Assembly (NCBI GenBank): GCA_964425195.1
Contig: CAYRLG010000020.1
Location: forward strand, 1 to 64,000
Source of the DNA: Desulfamplus sp964425195
GTDB lineage: Bacteria; Desulfobacterota; Desulfobacteria; Desulfobacterales; Desulfobacteraceae
Length of the DNA stretch: 64,000 bases
Reading direction: 5' to 3'
Below the pieces are notes generated by a model, which saw nothing but the letters and a program-made list of their open reading frames with translations, was not told where the DNA came from and did not search any database. Positions 42,974-51,014 of the stretch are shown piece by piece. Each line of letters begins with the position of its first letter. Within the stretch, counting starts at the first letter, position 1. Position numbers and translations under genes: made by a program.

Positions 42974-44620
42974 ATGGGCTTAAACATTCATCCCGCAGTA
43001 CATGATTTAAAAAGTGACTATGAAAAAGGTAAGATGAGCAGACGTGAATTTATCCGATTTGCGACTCTGCTTGGATTGTCTGCCACAGCCGCAGGTCAGA
43101 TGGCAGGGCTTGCATTTCCATTAAGTGCATCTGCCGGTACAGTGAAGCGTGGAGGAAAAATTCGTATTGCAGCTCCAGTTCATAAAGTTACCCACCCAGC
43201 ACAGTTCTCATGGATTGCCCCGACCAATCAACTTCGTCAAGTTGCAGAGTATATGAGCTATACAGACGAAAACAACATCACCCACCCATATTTGCTTGAA
43301 AGCTGGGAGCCAAGTGCTGATCTTAAAACATGGACACTCAATGCCAGAAAAGGGATTAAGTTCAGCAATGGAGATGAGTTCAATGCTGACGATGTAATAT
43401 TTACATTTAAGCAGTGGCTTGATAAAAATGTCGGCTCTTCAATGCTTGGAATGTTAGAAGGCTACCTTGACGTTACAGGTATTGAAAGAGCATCTGATTA
43501 TAAGGTTATTCTCCATCTAAAGACCCCTGAAATCGGAGTGCCAGAACACCTCTTCCACTATCCAGCAATGGTATTAAATCATCGTACCTTTGAAGGTGAT
43601 TTTATAAAAGCTCCTCATGGCACGGGTCCATATATTCTCAAAGAGTTTGTTGAAGGAGAACGCTGCGTCCTCACCAGGCGAAATGACTATTGGAAAAAAG
43701 GTGCAGATGGTCAACTTCTTCCTTATCTTGATACTATTGAGTTTGTAGATATGGGCACAGAGATGTCTCCTATGATAGCTGCAATGAAGAGTGGCGAGAT
43801 TGATCTGATTGATTTAGGCGATCAAAGTGGTCCAGAAGTCTATCAAGCTCTCAAAGACGATCCTAAGGTAAATGTCTATCCTGTTCCTACCAACCAGACA
43901 AGAGTTTTAAGAATGAGAGTAGATATGAAGCCTTGGTCAGATAACAAAGTTCGCCAAGCACTCAAACTGTGTCAAAATCGTGAAAAGATACTCCAACTTG
44001 CCTATTTTGGTCAGGGAATGGTAGGGCAAGATGTCCATGTTAGCCAGAAACACCCTGAATATTGTCCTATTGAAACACCTAAATATGATCCAGAAAAGGC
44101 GAAAAAGCTACTTATAGAGGCAGGATATCCAAACGGCTTAGATGTGAATCTTGCAGTAGGAAGTGGCTGGAAAGAGATTGTCAGATACGCTGAAATTCTA
44201 AAAGAGGACGCTTTACCAGCAGGATTTAGAATCAACATTCAAACCATGCCAAACTCACAATATTGGGAGAAGTGGACAGAGGTTGATTTAGGAATAACAA
44301 CATGGGCACATCGTCCACTTGGCACAATGGTTCTCAATCTTGGTTATGTTGCAGATGATAAAGGATCTCCTGCCCCATGGAACGAGTCTCGTTGGGTTGA
44401 TAAGGAGTTTTCTGAGCTACTCACCAAAGCTAATGGAACCCTTGATGTTGAAGAGAGACGAAAAATATTCTGTCAGCTCGAAAAAATCCAGCAAGAGAGA
44501 GGTTCTGCTGCAATAGCATTCTGGATTAATGTCTGGACAATTGCATCAAAGCGTGTTCAAGGTGTTGTATCTCATCCAAGTCTCTATCTAAAACTTGACG
44601 AATTTTGGGTTAATGCCTGA
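42974..44620 (+). CDS. ABC transporter substrate-binding protein, peptide/opine type (SBP family 5)
   Basis: A 548-residue exported binding protein. The N-terminus holds a twin-arginine signal (SRREFIRFATLLGLSATAA), so it is folded before export, which can mean a cofactor or rapid folding. The mature part has SBP family 5 marks: LLESWEPSADLKTWTLNARKGIKFSNGDEFNADDVIFTFKQW and HGTGPYILKEFVEGE in shorter pieces. The start is the ATG at 42974 after GGAGGAAGGA. It is the first gene of the importer operon that ends at 49376. The ligand could be a peptide, nickel chelate, opine or other organic solute; the sequence does not decide. Confidence 0.9.
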   Translation: MGLNIHPAVHDLKSDYEKGKMSRREFIRFATLLGLSATAAGQMAGLAFPLSASAGTVKRGGKIRIAAPVHKVTHPAQFSWIAPTNQLRQVAEYMSYTDENNITHPYLLESWEPSADLKTWTLNARKGIKFSNGDEFNADDVIFTFKQWLDKNVGSSMLGMLEGYLDVTGIERASDYKVILHLKTPEIGVPEHLFHYPAMVLNHRTFEGDFIKAPHGTGPYILKEFVEGERCVLTRRNDYWKKGADGQLLPYLDTIEFVDMGTEMSPMIAAMKSGEIDLIDLGDQSGPEVYQALKDDPKVNVYPVPTNQTRVLRMRVDMKPWSDNKVRQALKLCQNREKILQLAYFGQGMVGQDVHVSQKHPEYCPIETPKYDPEKAKKLLIEAGYPNGLDVNLAVGSGWKEIVRYAEILKEDALPAGFRINIQTMPNSQYWEKWTEVDLGITTWAHRPLGTMVLNLGYVADDKGSPAPWNESRWVDKEFSELLTKANGTLDVEERRKIFCQLEKIQQERGSAAIAFWINVWTIASKRVQGVVSHPSLYLKLDEFWVNA

Positions 44621-44649
44621 TAACGTTTGAATAACGAATCTATATGGGA

Positions 44650-44692
44650 GTAGAGACGTATAAGCCATGCGTCTCTACATCCTTGTAAGGAT
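44650..44692. repeat. palindromic element GTAGAGACG...CGTCTCTAC plus second hairpin
   Basis: GTAGAGACG (44650-44658) and CGTCTCTAC (44670-44678) pair perfectly; directly after, ATCCTT (44679-44684) pairs with AAGGAT (44687-44692). Palindromes with GTAGAGACG arms are known to me as interspersed repeats in other genomes, especially cyanobacteria, so this may be a dispersed element. The AAGGAT arm is also the probable Shine-Dalgarno of the permease at 44703, so the second hairpin could hide it. Confidence 0.6.
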
Positions 44693-44702
44693 ATAAAGGC
44701 TT

Positions 44703-46013
44703 ATGGCAAAATTTATCATCAGACGATTTTTTCTTCTTCTCCTCACAATGTTTTTGGTATCTATTGCAGTTTTTATTATTGTCGAATCTTCTCCCGGAAA
44801 TATTGCGAAAAATGTTCTTGGAGCATTTATCACACCAGAGCAGGAGGCGTCGTTTTTAGCACAACAGGGCTTAGACAAACCACTATTCCAAAGATATTGG
44901 TTTTGGCTCATGGGAAGCGATCGTGCCGCAGAGAGCAAATGCGGTTTTAAGCTCCAACGAATTGAAACTTCCGCAGGATTTCAGGAGTGGTGGGCAAAGG
45001 GTGAAAATAACACTTTGATGCGTTGGAGTTTGGAAGGCGAAGACATAATAGTTTATGTAAGAAAATCTGACGATCTTGCTGGCAATACCATTGAAACTCG
45101 TAAAGACAACGAACGTTGGCAGAAGGCTAAAGATGGTAGCTATATGTTTTGGGGAGTTGATAGAAATAACCACGCTGTTCTCTGGGTAAAAGGTGCTTCA
45201 AATGAGGTATGGGATTTTGTTGTAGGTACAGGTTGGATTAAAAGCACAGGAGGTCCGCAAAGCTATATCCCTCTTAAAAAGGGATTTTTACGCGGCGATT
45301 TTGGTGTATCCTTAAGAACTGGCAGACCTGTAGAAAAGAGCCTTTTTATTCGCCTTAGAAACTCTGTAGTGCTTGCAGGAATAGCTTTTGTTGTCGTAAT
45401 GCCACTTGCACTTTTGCTTGGCATGGCTGCTGGTATAAAAGAGGGCTCTTTTCAAGATAGATTTCTCTCAATTGCCGGTATGATTTTCTCTGTTATCCCT
45501 GAGTTTGCTACTGGTATATTTCTTATTTTGATAATGTCGCATTGGCTTGGACTTGTTCCCGGAGCCTCAGTATTTGGCGAAAAAGCTCCATGGGAGAGAC
45601 CAGATATGCTCATCCTTCCTGTTCTTACCCTTACTCTTATAGAGCTTGGCTATGTGCTAAGAATAACTCGTGCAAGCATGGCTGAAGTTATGAAATCTGC
45701 ATATATAAGAACTGCGTTTCTAAAAGGGATTCCATTTTGGCAAGTAATTTTTCGTCATGCTGCTAAAAATGCCCTTATTGCACCAATTACCGTAATTATG
45801 CTCCATGTAAACTGGCTTATGGGTGGAATTGTTATTGTGGAGGTGGTGTTTGGTTACCCTGGTCTTGGACAATACCTTCTTGATTCAGCTCTTTATAAAG
45901 ATATTAACGCAATTGAAGCTGGTACAATGATCATGGTTCTACTGGCTGTTGGCACACAACTATTTGCTGATGTGCTATATACATTCTTGAATCCAAGAAT
46001 AAGGTATTCGTAA
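44703..46013 (+). CDS. ABC permease, DppB-type, with large periplasmic insertion
   Basis: A 436-residue inner-membrane permease. TM1 is at about 9-29. The DppB landmarks after it are LDKPLFQRYWFWLMG and then GDFGVSLRTGRPV, which in ordinary members follow almost at once. Here about 118 residues (about 72-190) intervene. They are Trp-rich, with EWWAKGENNTLMRWSL and DGSYMFWGVDRNNHAVLWVKG, and read like a small all-beta domain. TM1 leads outward, so the insert faces the periplasm, where it may touch the binding protein. The remaining five helices and the EAA-like loop (IRTAFLKGIPFWQVIFRHA) are normal. Operon: 83 bases after the binding protein and 71 before the second permease. Confidence 0.88.
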   Translation: MAKFIIRRFFLLLLTMFLVSIAVFIIVESSPGNIAKNVLGAFITPEQEASFLAQQGLDKPLFQRYWFWLMGSDRAAESKCGFKLQRIETSAGFQEWWAKGENNTLMRWSLEGEDIIVYVRKSDDLAGNTIETRKDNERWQKAKDGSYMFWGVDRNNHAVLWVKGASNEVWDFVVGTGWIKSTGGPQSYIPLKKGFLRGDFGVSLRTGRPVEKSLFIRLRNSVVLAGIAFVVVMPLALLLGMAAGIKEGSFQDRFLSIAGMIFSVIPEFATGIFLILIMSHWLGLVPGASVFGEKAPWERPDMLILPVLTLTLIELGYVLRITRASMAEVMKSAYIRTAFLKGIPFWQVIFRHAAKNALIAPITVIMLHVNWLMGGIVIVEVVFGYPGLGQYLLDSALYKDINAIEAGTMIMVLLAVGTQLFADVLYTFLNPRIRYS

Positions 46014-46084
46014 ATATAATTATCTTTAAAGTTTTACTTCTGCTCGTAAATGGCATTTATATCTATTCAAAAAGGGATAACATT

Positions 46085-46999
46085 ATGGATGACTCCCCAA
46101 AAATAACAGAGAGAAAATTTGGTTCTAAAAAGCTAAAAGAGAGCCTTTTTATCCTTTTTTCATCAAAAACTGCTCTAACCGGTCTTGTACTTGTTCTGTT
46201 CTGGGTAGTTGTAGCACTCCTTGCCCCTTATATTACATCTTATAGTCCTACAGAGCAGGATTGGAAAGCAGCTAATCAAGGTCCATCACTTGAACACCCC
46301 TTAGGTACAGATGAACTTGGACGAGATCTCTGGTCACGCCTTGCTCATGGAGCCAGAATAGTGCTGATAATAATGCCTATTAGCGAAAACTTATGGATTC
46401 CGGGAGGAACTGCTATATGGGGAGTTATTGCAGCACTTATATGTGGCTCTTCTTTAGGTTTAATAAGTGGATATAAGGGAGGTTGGGCAGATGAGATAAT
46501 AATGCGTCTTCTTGATGCTATGATGTCAATTCCTGTAATTCTTCTATACCTTATTATAGTTGCAGCTCTTGGAGCATCAGCAGTTAATGTGGTTATAGCA
46601 ATTGCTATCGTAGGAACTCCCGGAGTTGCCCGCTTAGTAAGAAGTCTAACTCTTGACATAAAGACAAGAGATTATGTAAGGGCAGCAGAGACAAGAGGAG
46701 AGACACTTTTATATATTCTTTTTATGGAGATTTTGCCTAATGCAAAAGGACCTATTATTATCGATGCAATGCTAAGGGTTGGTTATGCCATTTTTGCAAT
46801 GGGAACTCTTGGCTTTCTTGGGCTTGGTATGCCTCCACCCTCTCCAGATTGGGGAAGCATGGTTGCAAAGGGCAGAGAGTTTATCCTCATGGGTACACCT
46901 TGGGCATCTTTGTGGCCTTCACTTGCTATTGCATCGCTTGTTGTGGGCTTAAACCTCCTTGCAGATGGTCTCAGAGAAGAGTCCATGAGGTACCAATAG
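46085..46999 (+). CDS. ABC permease, DppC-type
   Basis: A 304-residue permease partner. The N-terminal OppC-like helix FSSKTALTGLVLVLFWVVVALLAPY is followed by HPLGTDELGRDLWSRLAHGARI, the family hallmark. The EAA-type loop that meets the ATPase is YVRAAETRGETLLYILFMEILPN, and the C-terminus has GLGMPPPSPDWGSMV. Normal length. AAAGGGATAACATT lies before the ATG. Confidence 0.92.
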   Translation: MDDSPKITERKFGSKKLKESLFILFSSKTALTGLVLVLFWVVVALLAPYITSYSPTEQDWKAANQGPSLEHPLGTDELGRDLWSRLAHGARIVLIIMPISENLWIPGGTAIWGVIAALICGSSLGLISGYKGGWADEIIMRLLDAMMSIPVILLYLIIVAALGASAVNVVIAIAIVGTPGVARLVRSLTLDIKTRDYVRAAETRGETLLYILFMEILPNAKGPIIIDAMLRVGYAIFAMGTLGFLGLGMPPPSPDWGSMVAKGREFILMGTPWASLWPSLAIASLVVGLNLLADGLREESMRYQ

Positions 47000-47057
47000 T
47001 AAAATAGCTAATATGCTAAAGTAAATTAATACCTCAATCCGAAAGATTAGGAAGTTA

Positions 47058-47168
47058 ATGGTTAAAGCTCAATACTATCCCGATACTATAATGATAAAAA
47101 AGGTAAGAGAGACAGAGCGTGATGCGTCTGTTAACTTCCATATAAACAACCTATGGTACAAAAGGTAA
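47058..47168 (+). CDS. possible 36-residue peptide
   Basis: A short open frame in the 175-base gap between DppC-type permease and ATPase. It begins with ATG at 47058 five bases after AGGA, and ends with TAA 6 bases before the ATG of the ATPase gene. The peptide is basic and aromatic (starts MVKAQYYPD, ends NNLWYKR). No family is recognised. It could be a leader peptide, a degraded leftover or chance. Confidence 0.25.
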   Translation: MVKAQYYPDTIMIKKVRETERDASVNFHINNLWYKR

Positions 47169-47174
47169 TCTGAT

Positions 47175-49376
47175 ATGAACAACCAGAATTTAGATGAAGC
47201 CACTCCTGTTCTTGAGGTAAAAGAGCTTGCCATATCATATAAAACACGAAAAGGAGAGATCCCTGCTGTTCAAGGTGTAAATTTTACAGTAAAACAGGGA
47301 GAGACAGTTGGACTGGTCGGAGAATCTGGCTGCGGTAAAAGCACTATTGCCTTTGGTATTCTCGATTTTCTTGGATCTAACGGTAGAGTGTCAAAAGGAA
47401 GCATCAAGTTCATGGGGCAGGAGTTAGTAGGAAAGCCAAAAGCAGAACTTAGAAGGATAAGAGGCAACAATATCTCAATGGTCTATCAAGACCCAATGCA
47501 GGCTCTAAATCCCTCTTTAAAAATAGGAACTCAGCTTGCGGAAGTTTTGACCACACACAATAATATCACTCAAAAAGAGGCATGGAATAAAAGCATATCC
47601 ATGCTTGAACGGGTATATATGCCAGACCCTGCCAATGTTATGGAACGATACCCGCACATGCTTTCAGGTGGTCAACAACAACGAGTTGTAATAGCAATGG
47701 CAATGTTAAATAGCCCATCCCTTCTTATTATGGATGAGCCAACCACTGCACTTGATGTAACAGTTGAAGCTGCTGTTCTTGATCTTGTAGAAGACCTTAA
47801 AAAAGATTTCAATACAGGTATTATATTTATCACGCATAATCTTGGAGTTGTTGCAAGGGTAAGTGATAAACTTTGTGTTATGTATGCAGGTGAAATGGTC
47901 GAAAAAGCACCAATTCAGACCATATTTGATACTCCAGCACATCCATATACACGCGGACTGCTCTGCTGTGTGCCAAATCTTACTGACGATCTCTCATTTT
48001 CTCGTCTCTGGTCAATTAGAGGGAGAGTGCCCCACCCATCTGAAAGAACTACAGACAAATGTATATTCTCCCCAAGATGCGAATGGATGGAGTCTCAAGG
48101 TATTCAAAATAGATGTCGTACAACCCACCCTGAACTTATAACTATTTCAGAAGAGCACCAGACTCGCTGTTTTTTAGGTGATAAAACCCTTTTAGCAAGT
48201 ATGACCGACTACACAAGAGGAAACAGGCAAATTCTTGAATCTAACTGTTCAAATGATGTATGCTCTGACACACAAGTCAATAGTGATAATCTTACATACA
48301 AATCAATAGAGATTGCACAAGTTGATAATCTTGCAACAGTTAAAAATATAAAAATTTACTATGAACACAATTCAGGCTCAATCAGAAGCGCCTTAGGACT
48401 TGAAGAGAAACGATATGTCAAGGCTGTTGACGATGTCTCTATAGTTGTGCCAAAAGGTTCAGTTCTCGGAATTGTAGGAGAATCAGGGTGTGGTAAAAGC
48501 TCATTAGTTAAAGGACTTGTGGGACTTGAAAAGGTATCAGGAGGTAAGGCAGAGCTTATAGGATTTGACCTTACTGTGCCAGTTGCTGCCAGAAGTCAAA
48601 TTCTTATTCGTTCTCTTCAGATGGTGTTTCAAAATCCAGACTCTACTTTAAACCCATCATTTACAGTTGGGCAACAGATCGCTCGTCCCATAAAAAGATT
48701 TAGAACTGTTCCTTCAAGAGATATTCAAGCAGAGGTAGAGAGACTTCTAAAAGCCGTTAAATTAGACACATATTACTATAGCCGATACCCAAGACAGCTA
48801 AGCGGAGGAGAAAAGCAAAGAGTTGGTATTGCAAGAGCACTTGCAAGCCAGCCAAGTATGGTTATATGTGATGAACCTGTATCTGCACTTGATGTCTCTG
48901 TACAGGCTGCTGTGCTAAATCTTCTTAATGAGATAAAAGAGGAGCTTGGCACAACACTTATCTTTATTGCCCACGATTTAAGCGTTGTCCGTTTTATTTC
49001 CGACTATGTTGCAGTTATGTACCTTGGACAGATTGTTGAATTTGGTTCTGTCAGAAGAATTTATCCCCCCCCATATCATCCATACACAGAGGCTCTTCTA
49101 TCAGCAGTGCCAATACCTGATCCTAAGTTATCGAGGCGTAAATTTATTAGATTATCAGGTGATGTACCAAGTGCAATAGAACCACCATCTGGATGTAGAT
49201 TTCATACACGCTGCCCAAGACGATCTCTTCTTCCGGATAATGGTAAAATATGCGAACAAAAATCTCCCCCATGGCAGTATGGCAAAGGTTCGCACAGAAT
49301 TATGTGTCATATTCCCATTGATGAGTTGGCAAAATTTGAGGCAGTTTTACCTCTTGGAAAAGGTTACGATATTTAA
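47175..49376 (+). CDS. fused double ATPase of peptide-type ABC importer (DppD-DppF)
   Basis: A 733-residue protein holding two complete ABC ATPases in tandem. First half: Walker A GLVGESGCGKST, signature LSGGQQQR, Walker B LLIMDEPTTAL, and a C-terminal oligopeptide-type Cys motif (CIFSPRCEWM, CRTTHPEL). Second half: Walker A GIVGESGCGKSS, signature LSGGEKQR, Walker B MVICDEPVSAL, and the closing GCRFHTRCPRRS motif. These Cys clusters bind an iron-sulfur cluster in Dpp/Opp ATPases. DppD and DppF are normally separate genes of about 330 residues each, so this is a fusion with a linker at about 335-385. It is convergent with the ASKHA gene 49380, only three bases apart. Confidence 0.92.
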   Translation: MNNQNLDEATPVLEVKELAISYKTRKGEIPAVQGVNFTVKQGETVGLVGESGCGKSTIAFGILDFLGSNGRVSKGSIKFMGQELVGKPKAELRRIRGNNISMVYQDPMQALNPSLKIGTQLAEVLTTHNNITQKEAWNKSISMLERVYMPDPANVMERYPHMLSGGQQQRVVIAMAMLNSPSLLIMDEPTTALDVTVEAAVLDLVEDLKKDFNTGIIFITHNLGVVARVSDKLCVMYAGEMVEKAPIQTIFDTPAHPYTRGLLCCVPNLTDDLSFSRLWSIRGRVPHPSERTTDKCIFSPRCEWMESQGIQNRCRTTHPELITISEEHQTRCFLGDKTLLASMTDYTRGNRQILESNCSNDVCSDTQVNSDNLTYKSIEIAQVDNLATVKNIKIYYEHNSGSIRSALGLEEKRYVKAVDDVSIVVPKGSVLGIVGESGCGKSSLVKGLVGLEKVSGGKAELIGFDLTVPVAARSQILIRSLQMVFQNPDSTLNPSFTVGQQIARPIKRFRTVPSRDIQAEVERLLKAVKLDTYYYSRYPRQLSGGEKQRVGIARALASQPSMVICDEPVSALDVSVQAAVLNLLNEIKEELGTTLIFIAHDLSVVRFISDYVAVMYLGQIVEFGSVRRIYPPPYHPYTEALLSAVPIPDPKLSRRKFIRLSGDVPSAIEPPSGCRFHTRCPRRSLLPDNGKICEQKSPPWQYGKGSHRIMCHIPIDELAKFEAVLPLGKGYDI

Positions 49377-49379
49377 AAC

Positions 49380-50990
49380 CTACTGTTTTCCAATTTTTAC
49401 TGACGGAAATCGTGAAGTGTCTGTATGCGGATAAAATTTTGCTCCACTAAATATATTCATAAACTCCTGATTCACGTTAAGTTCAATATAGGTTATCGCC
49501 TGCCTTATCTGCTCAATCTCATCAAAAGCATCAGGATTGACAAGAAGCTTTGCCGCACCTTCAAGTGAGGAGTTGCCAAGCACCTCAAACCTATCTAATG
49601 GGAGATCAGGCAGCATACCTATTGATATTGCAGATTTTGGATTTATAAAAGAACCAAACGTGCCTGCCACATAAAATTTCTCAAGATCATTAAACTGCAA
49701 GCCCGCTGTCTTTTCGATAATCACCTGAAGAATGGAGTACATAGCAGCTTTAGAGCTTGTAAGTGAGTTTATCTCAACTTGACTTAGTACTATAGCCCCA
49801 CAATCTCCATCTGCTACAAGAAAATAGCCAACTCCATCTTTTTCTAAATATCTATCTTTACACCGTTCAGGAACCAATTTACCACGTATATCCAACATAC
49901 CAGATAGAAAAAGCTCTGCTGCTAAATCGATCATACCAGAGCCGCAAATACCAATTGGTGGTTTATCGTCAATTGTGTGGAACGCAAGCTCGTCTGTTTC
50001 AAGATCAATGTCTATTTTATCAATTACACCCGCTTTTGCAGTCATACCCATATCGCTAATACCACCTTCAAGAGCAGGACCCGCTGCACCTGCACAGGCA
50101 ATAAGCCACTCTCGATAACCAACAACAACTTCAGCATTTGTTCCAACATCCACCATTATGCAAGGTGCATCTTTTTTGTGCAGTTGAGCAAAGAGTATTC
50201 CAGAGATGAGATCTCCACCAAAATATGAACCAATATTGGGAAATAGATAGACCATACCACGCAGATTGATCTCAATACCAAGCTCGTGGGCATAAAGAGG
50301 TTCAGGCACATTAACTGCTGGAATATATGGTTCGCGTATTAAAAATGATGGATCAATTCCAAGAAACAGATGAGTCATAGCACTGTTTCCAGCAACTGTA
50401 AGCAGATAGATAGCATCAGAAGAGATATTATCTTTTTTGTAACTACAACAGATATGTTGTATATTTTCGTTAATTGAGGAGATGACAAGCTGCTGTAGCT
50501 CTCTTAATCCTGCATCTGTTCGAGTATGGTGGATTCGTGTAAGGATATCTGGTCCAATCTTTGCTTGCGGATTGTCAAAACTTATCTCTCCACAAGATGT
50601 AAAATTTTCAAGGTTGATAAGACGGATTACAACACGTGTAGTTCCAAGATCAACTGCAACTCCAAATAGAGGTTTGGTTCTATCTGGTTCAAGAACATCT
50701 AAAATTTGCCACCCAATAGAGCTTTTAAAAAGCACAACCTTTACCTTATAATTGTACTGACGAAGTTTCAAAGGGAGCTTCTTTGCAAGAAGTGTTGGAA
50801 AGTAGAGCGTATCTATATCAACCAATTTTCCCCAATTACAATCTTTATCTTCAGAAGATACGATTTGATTTTTATTAGCATTGGCTCTAATACTCCTCTT
50901 TAAAGCCAATTTAAGCCTCTCCACATCTGCTGTATTGTTACCAAGTATCGGCTCTGAAAGCTCAATATACTGTACAAAACTATTTATCAT
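49380..50990 (-). CDS. ASKHA ATPase, RACo/RamA-like without ferredoxin domain (DUF4445)
   Basis: A 536-residue protein. The C-terminal ~400 residues are the ASKHA core of reductive activators of corrinoid proteins: VAVDLGTTRVVIRL (phosphate-1 loop), TVAGNSAMTHLFLGIDP, IMVDVGTNAEVVVG, GICGSGMIDLAAELF and FYVAGTFGSFINPKSAISIGMLPD. These enzymes use ATP to help reduce inactive Co(II) corrinoids. The usual N-terminal 2Fe-2S domain with four Cys is missing; instead there are about 60 residues without a Cys motif before the linker domain. It may need an external electron donor or act on another target. It stands alone, upstream end near the kinase gene 51015. Confidence 0.83.
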   Translation of the reverse strand: MINSFVQYIELSEPILGNNTADVERLKLALKRSIRANANKNQIVSSEDKDCNWGKLVDIDTLYFPTLLAKKLPLKLRQYNYKVKVVLFKSSIGWQILDVLEPDRTKPLFGVAVDLGTTRVVIRLINLENFTSCGEISFDNPQAKIGPDILTRIHHTRTDAGLRELQQLVISSINENIQHICCSYKKDNISSDAIYLLTVAGNSAMTHLFLGIDPSFLIREPYIPAVNVPEPLYAHELGIEINLRGMVYLFPNIGSYFGGDLISGILFAQLHKKDAPCIMVDVGTNAEVVVGYREWLIACAGAAGPALEGGISDMGMTAKAGVIDKIDIDLETDELAFHTIDDKPPIGICGSGMIDLAAELFLSGMLDIRGKLVPERCKDRYLEKDGVGYFLVADGDCGAIVLSQVEINSLTSSKAAMYSILQVIIEKTAGLQFNDLEKFYVAGTFGSFINPKSAISIGMLPDLPLDRFEVLGNSSLEGAAKLLVNPDAFDEIEQIRQAITYIELNVNQEFMNIFSGAKFYPHTDTSRFPSVKIGKQ

Positions 50991-51014
50991 ATTAAAGAAA
51001 TTTGCCTCTCGTCA

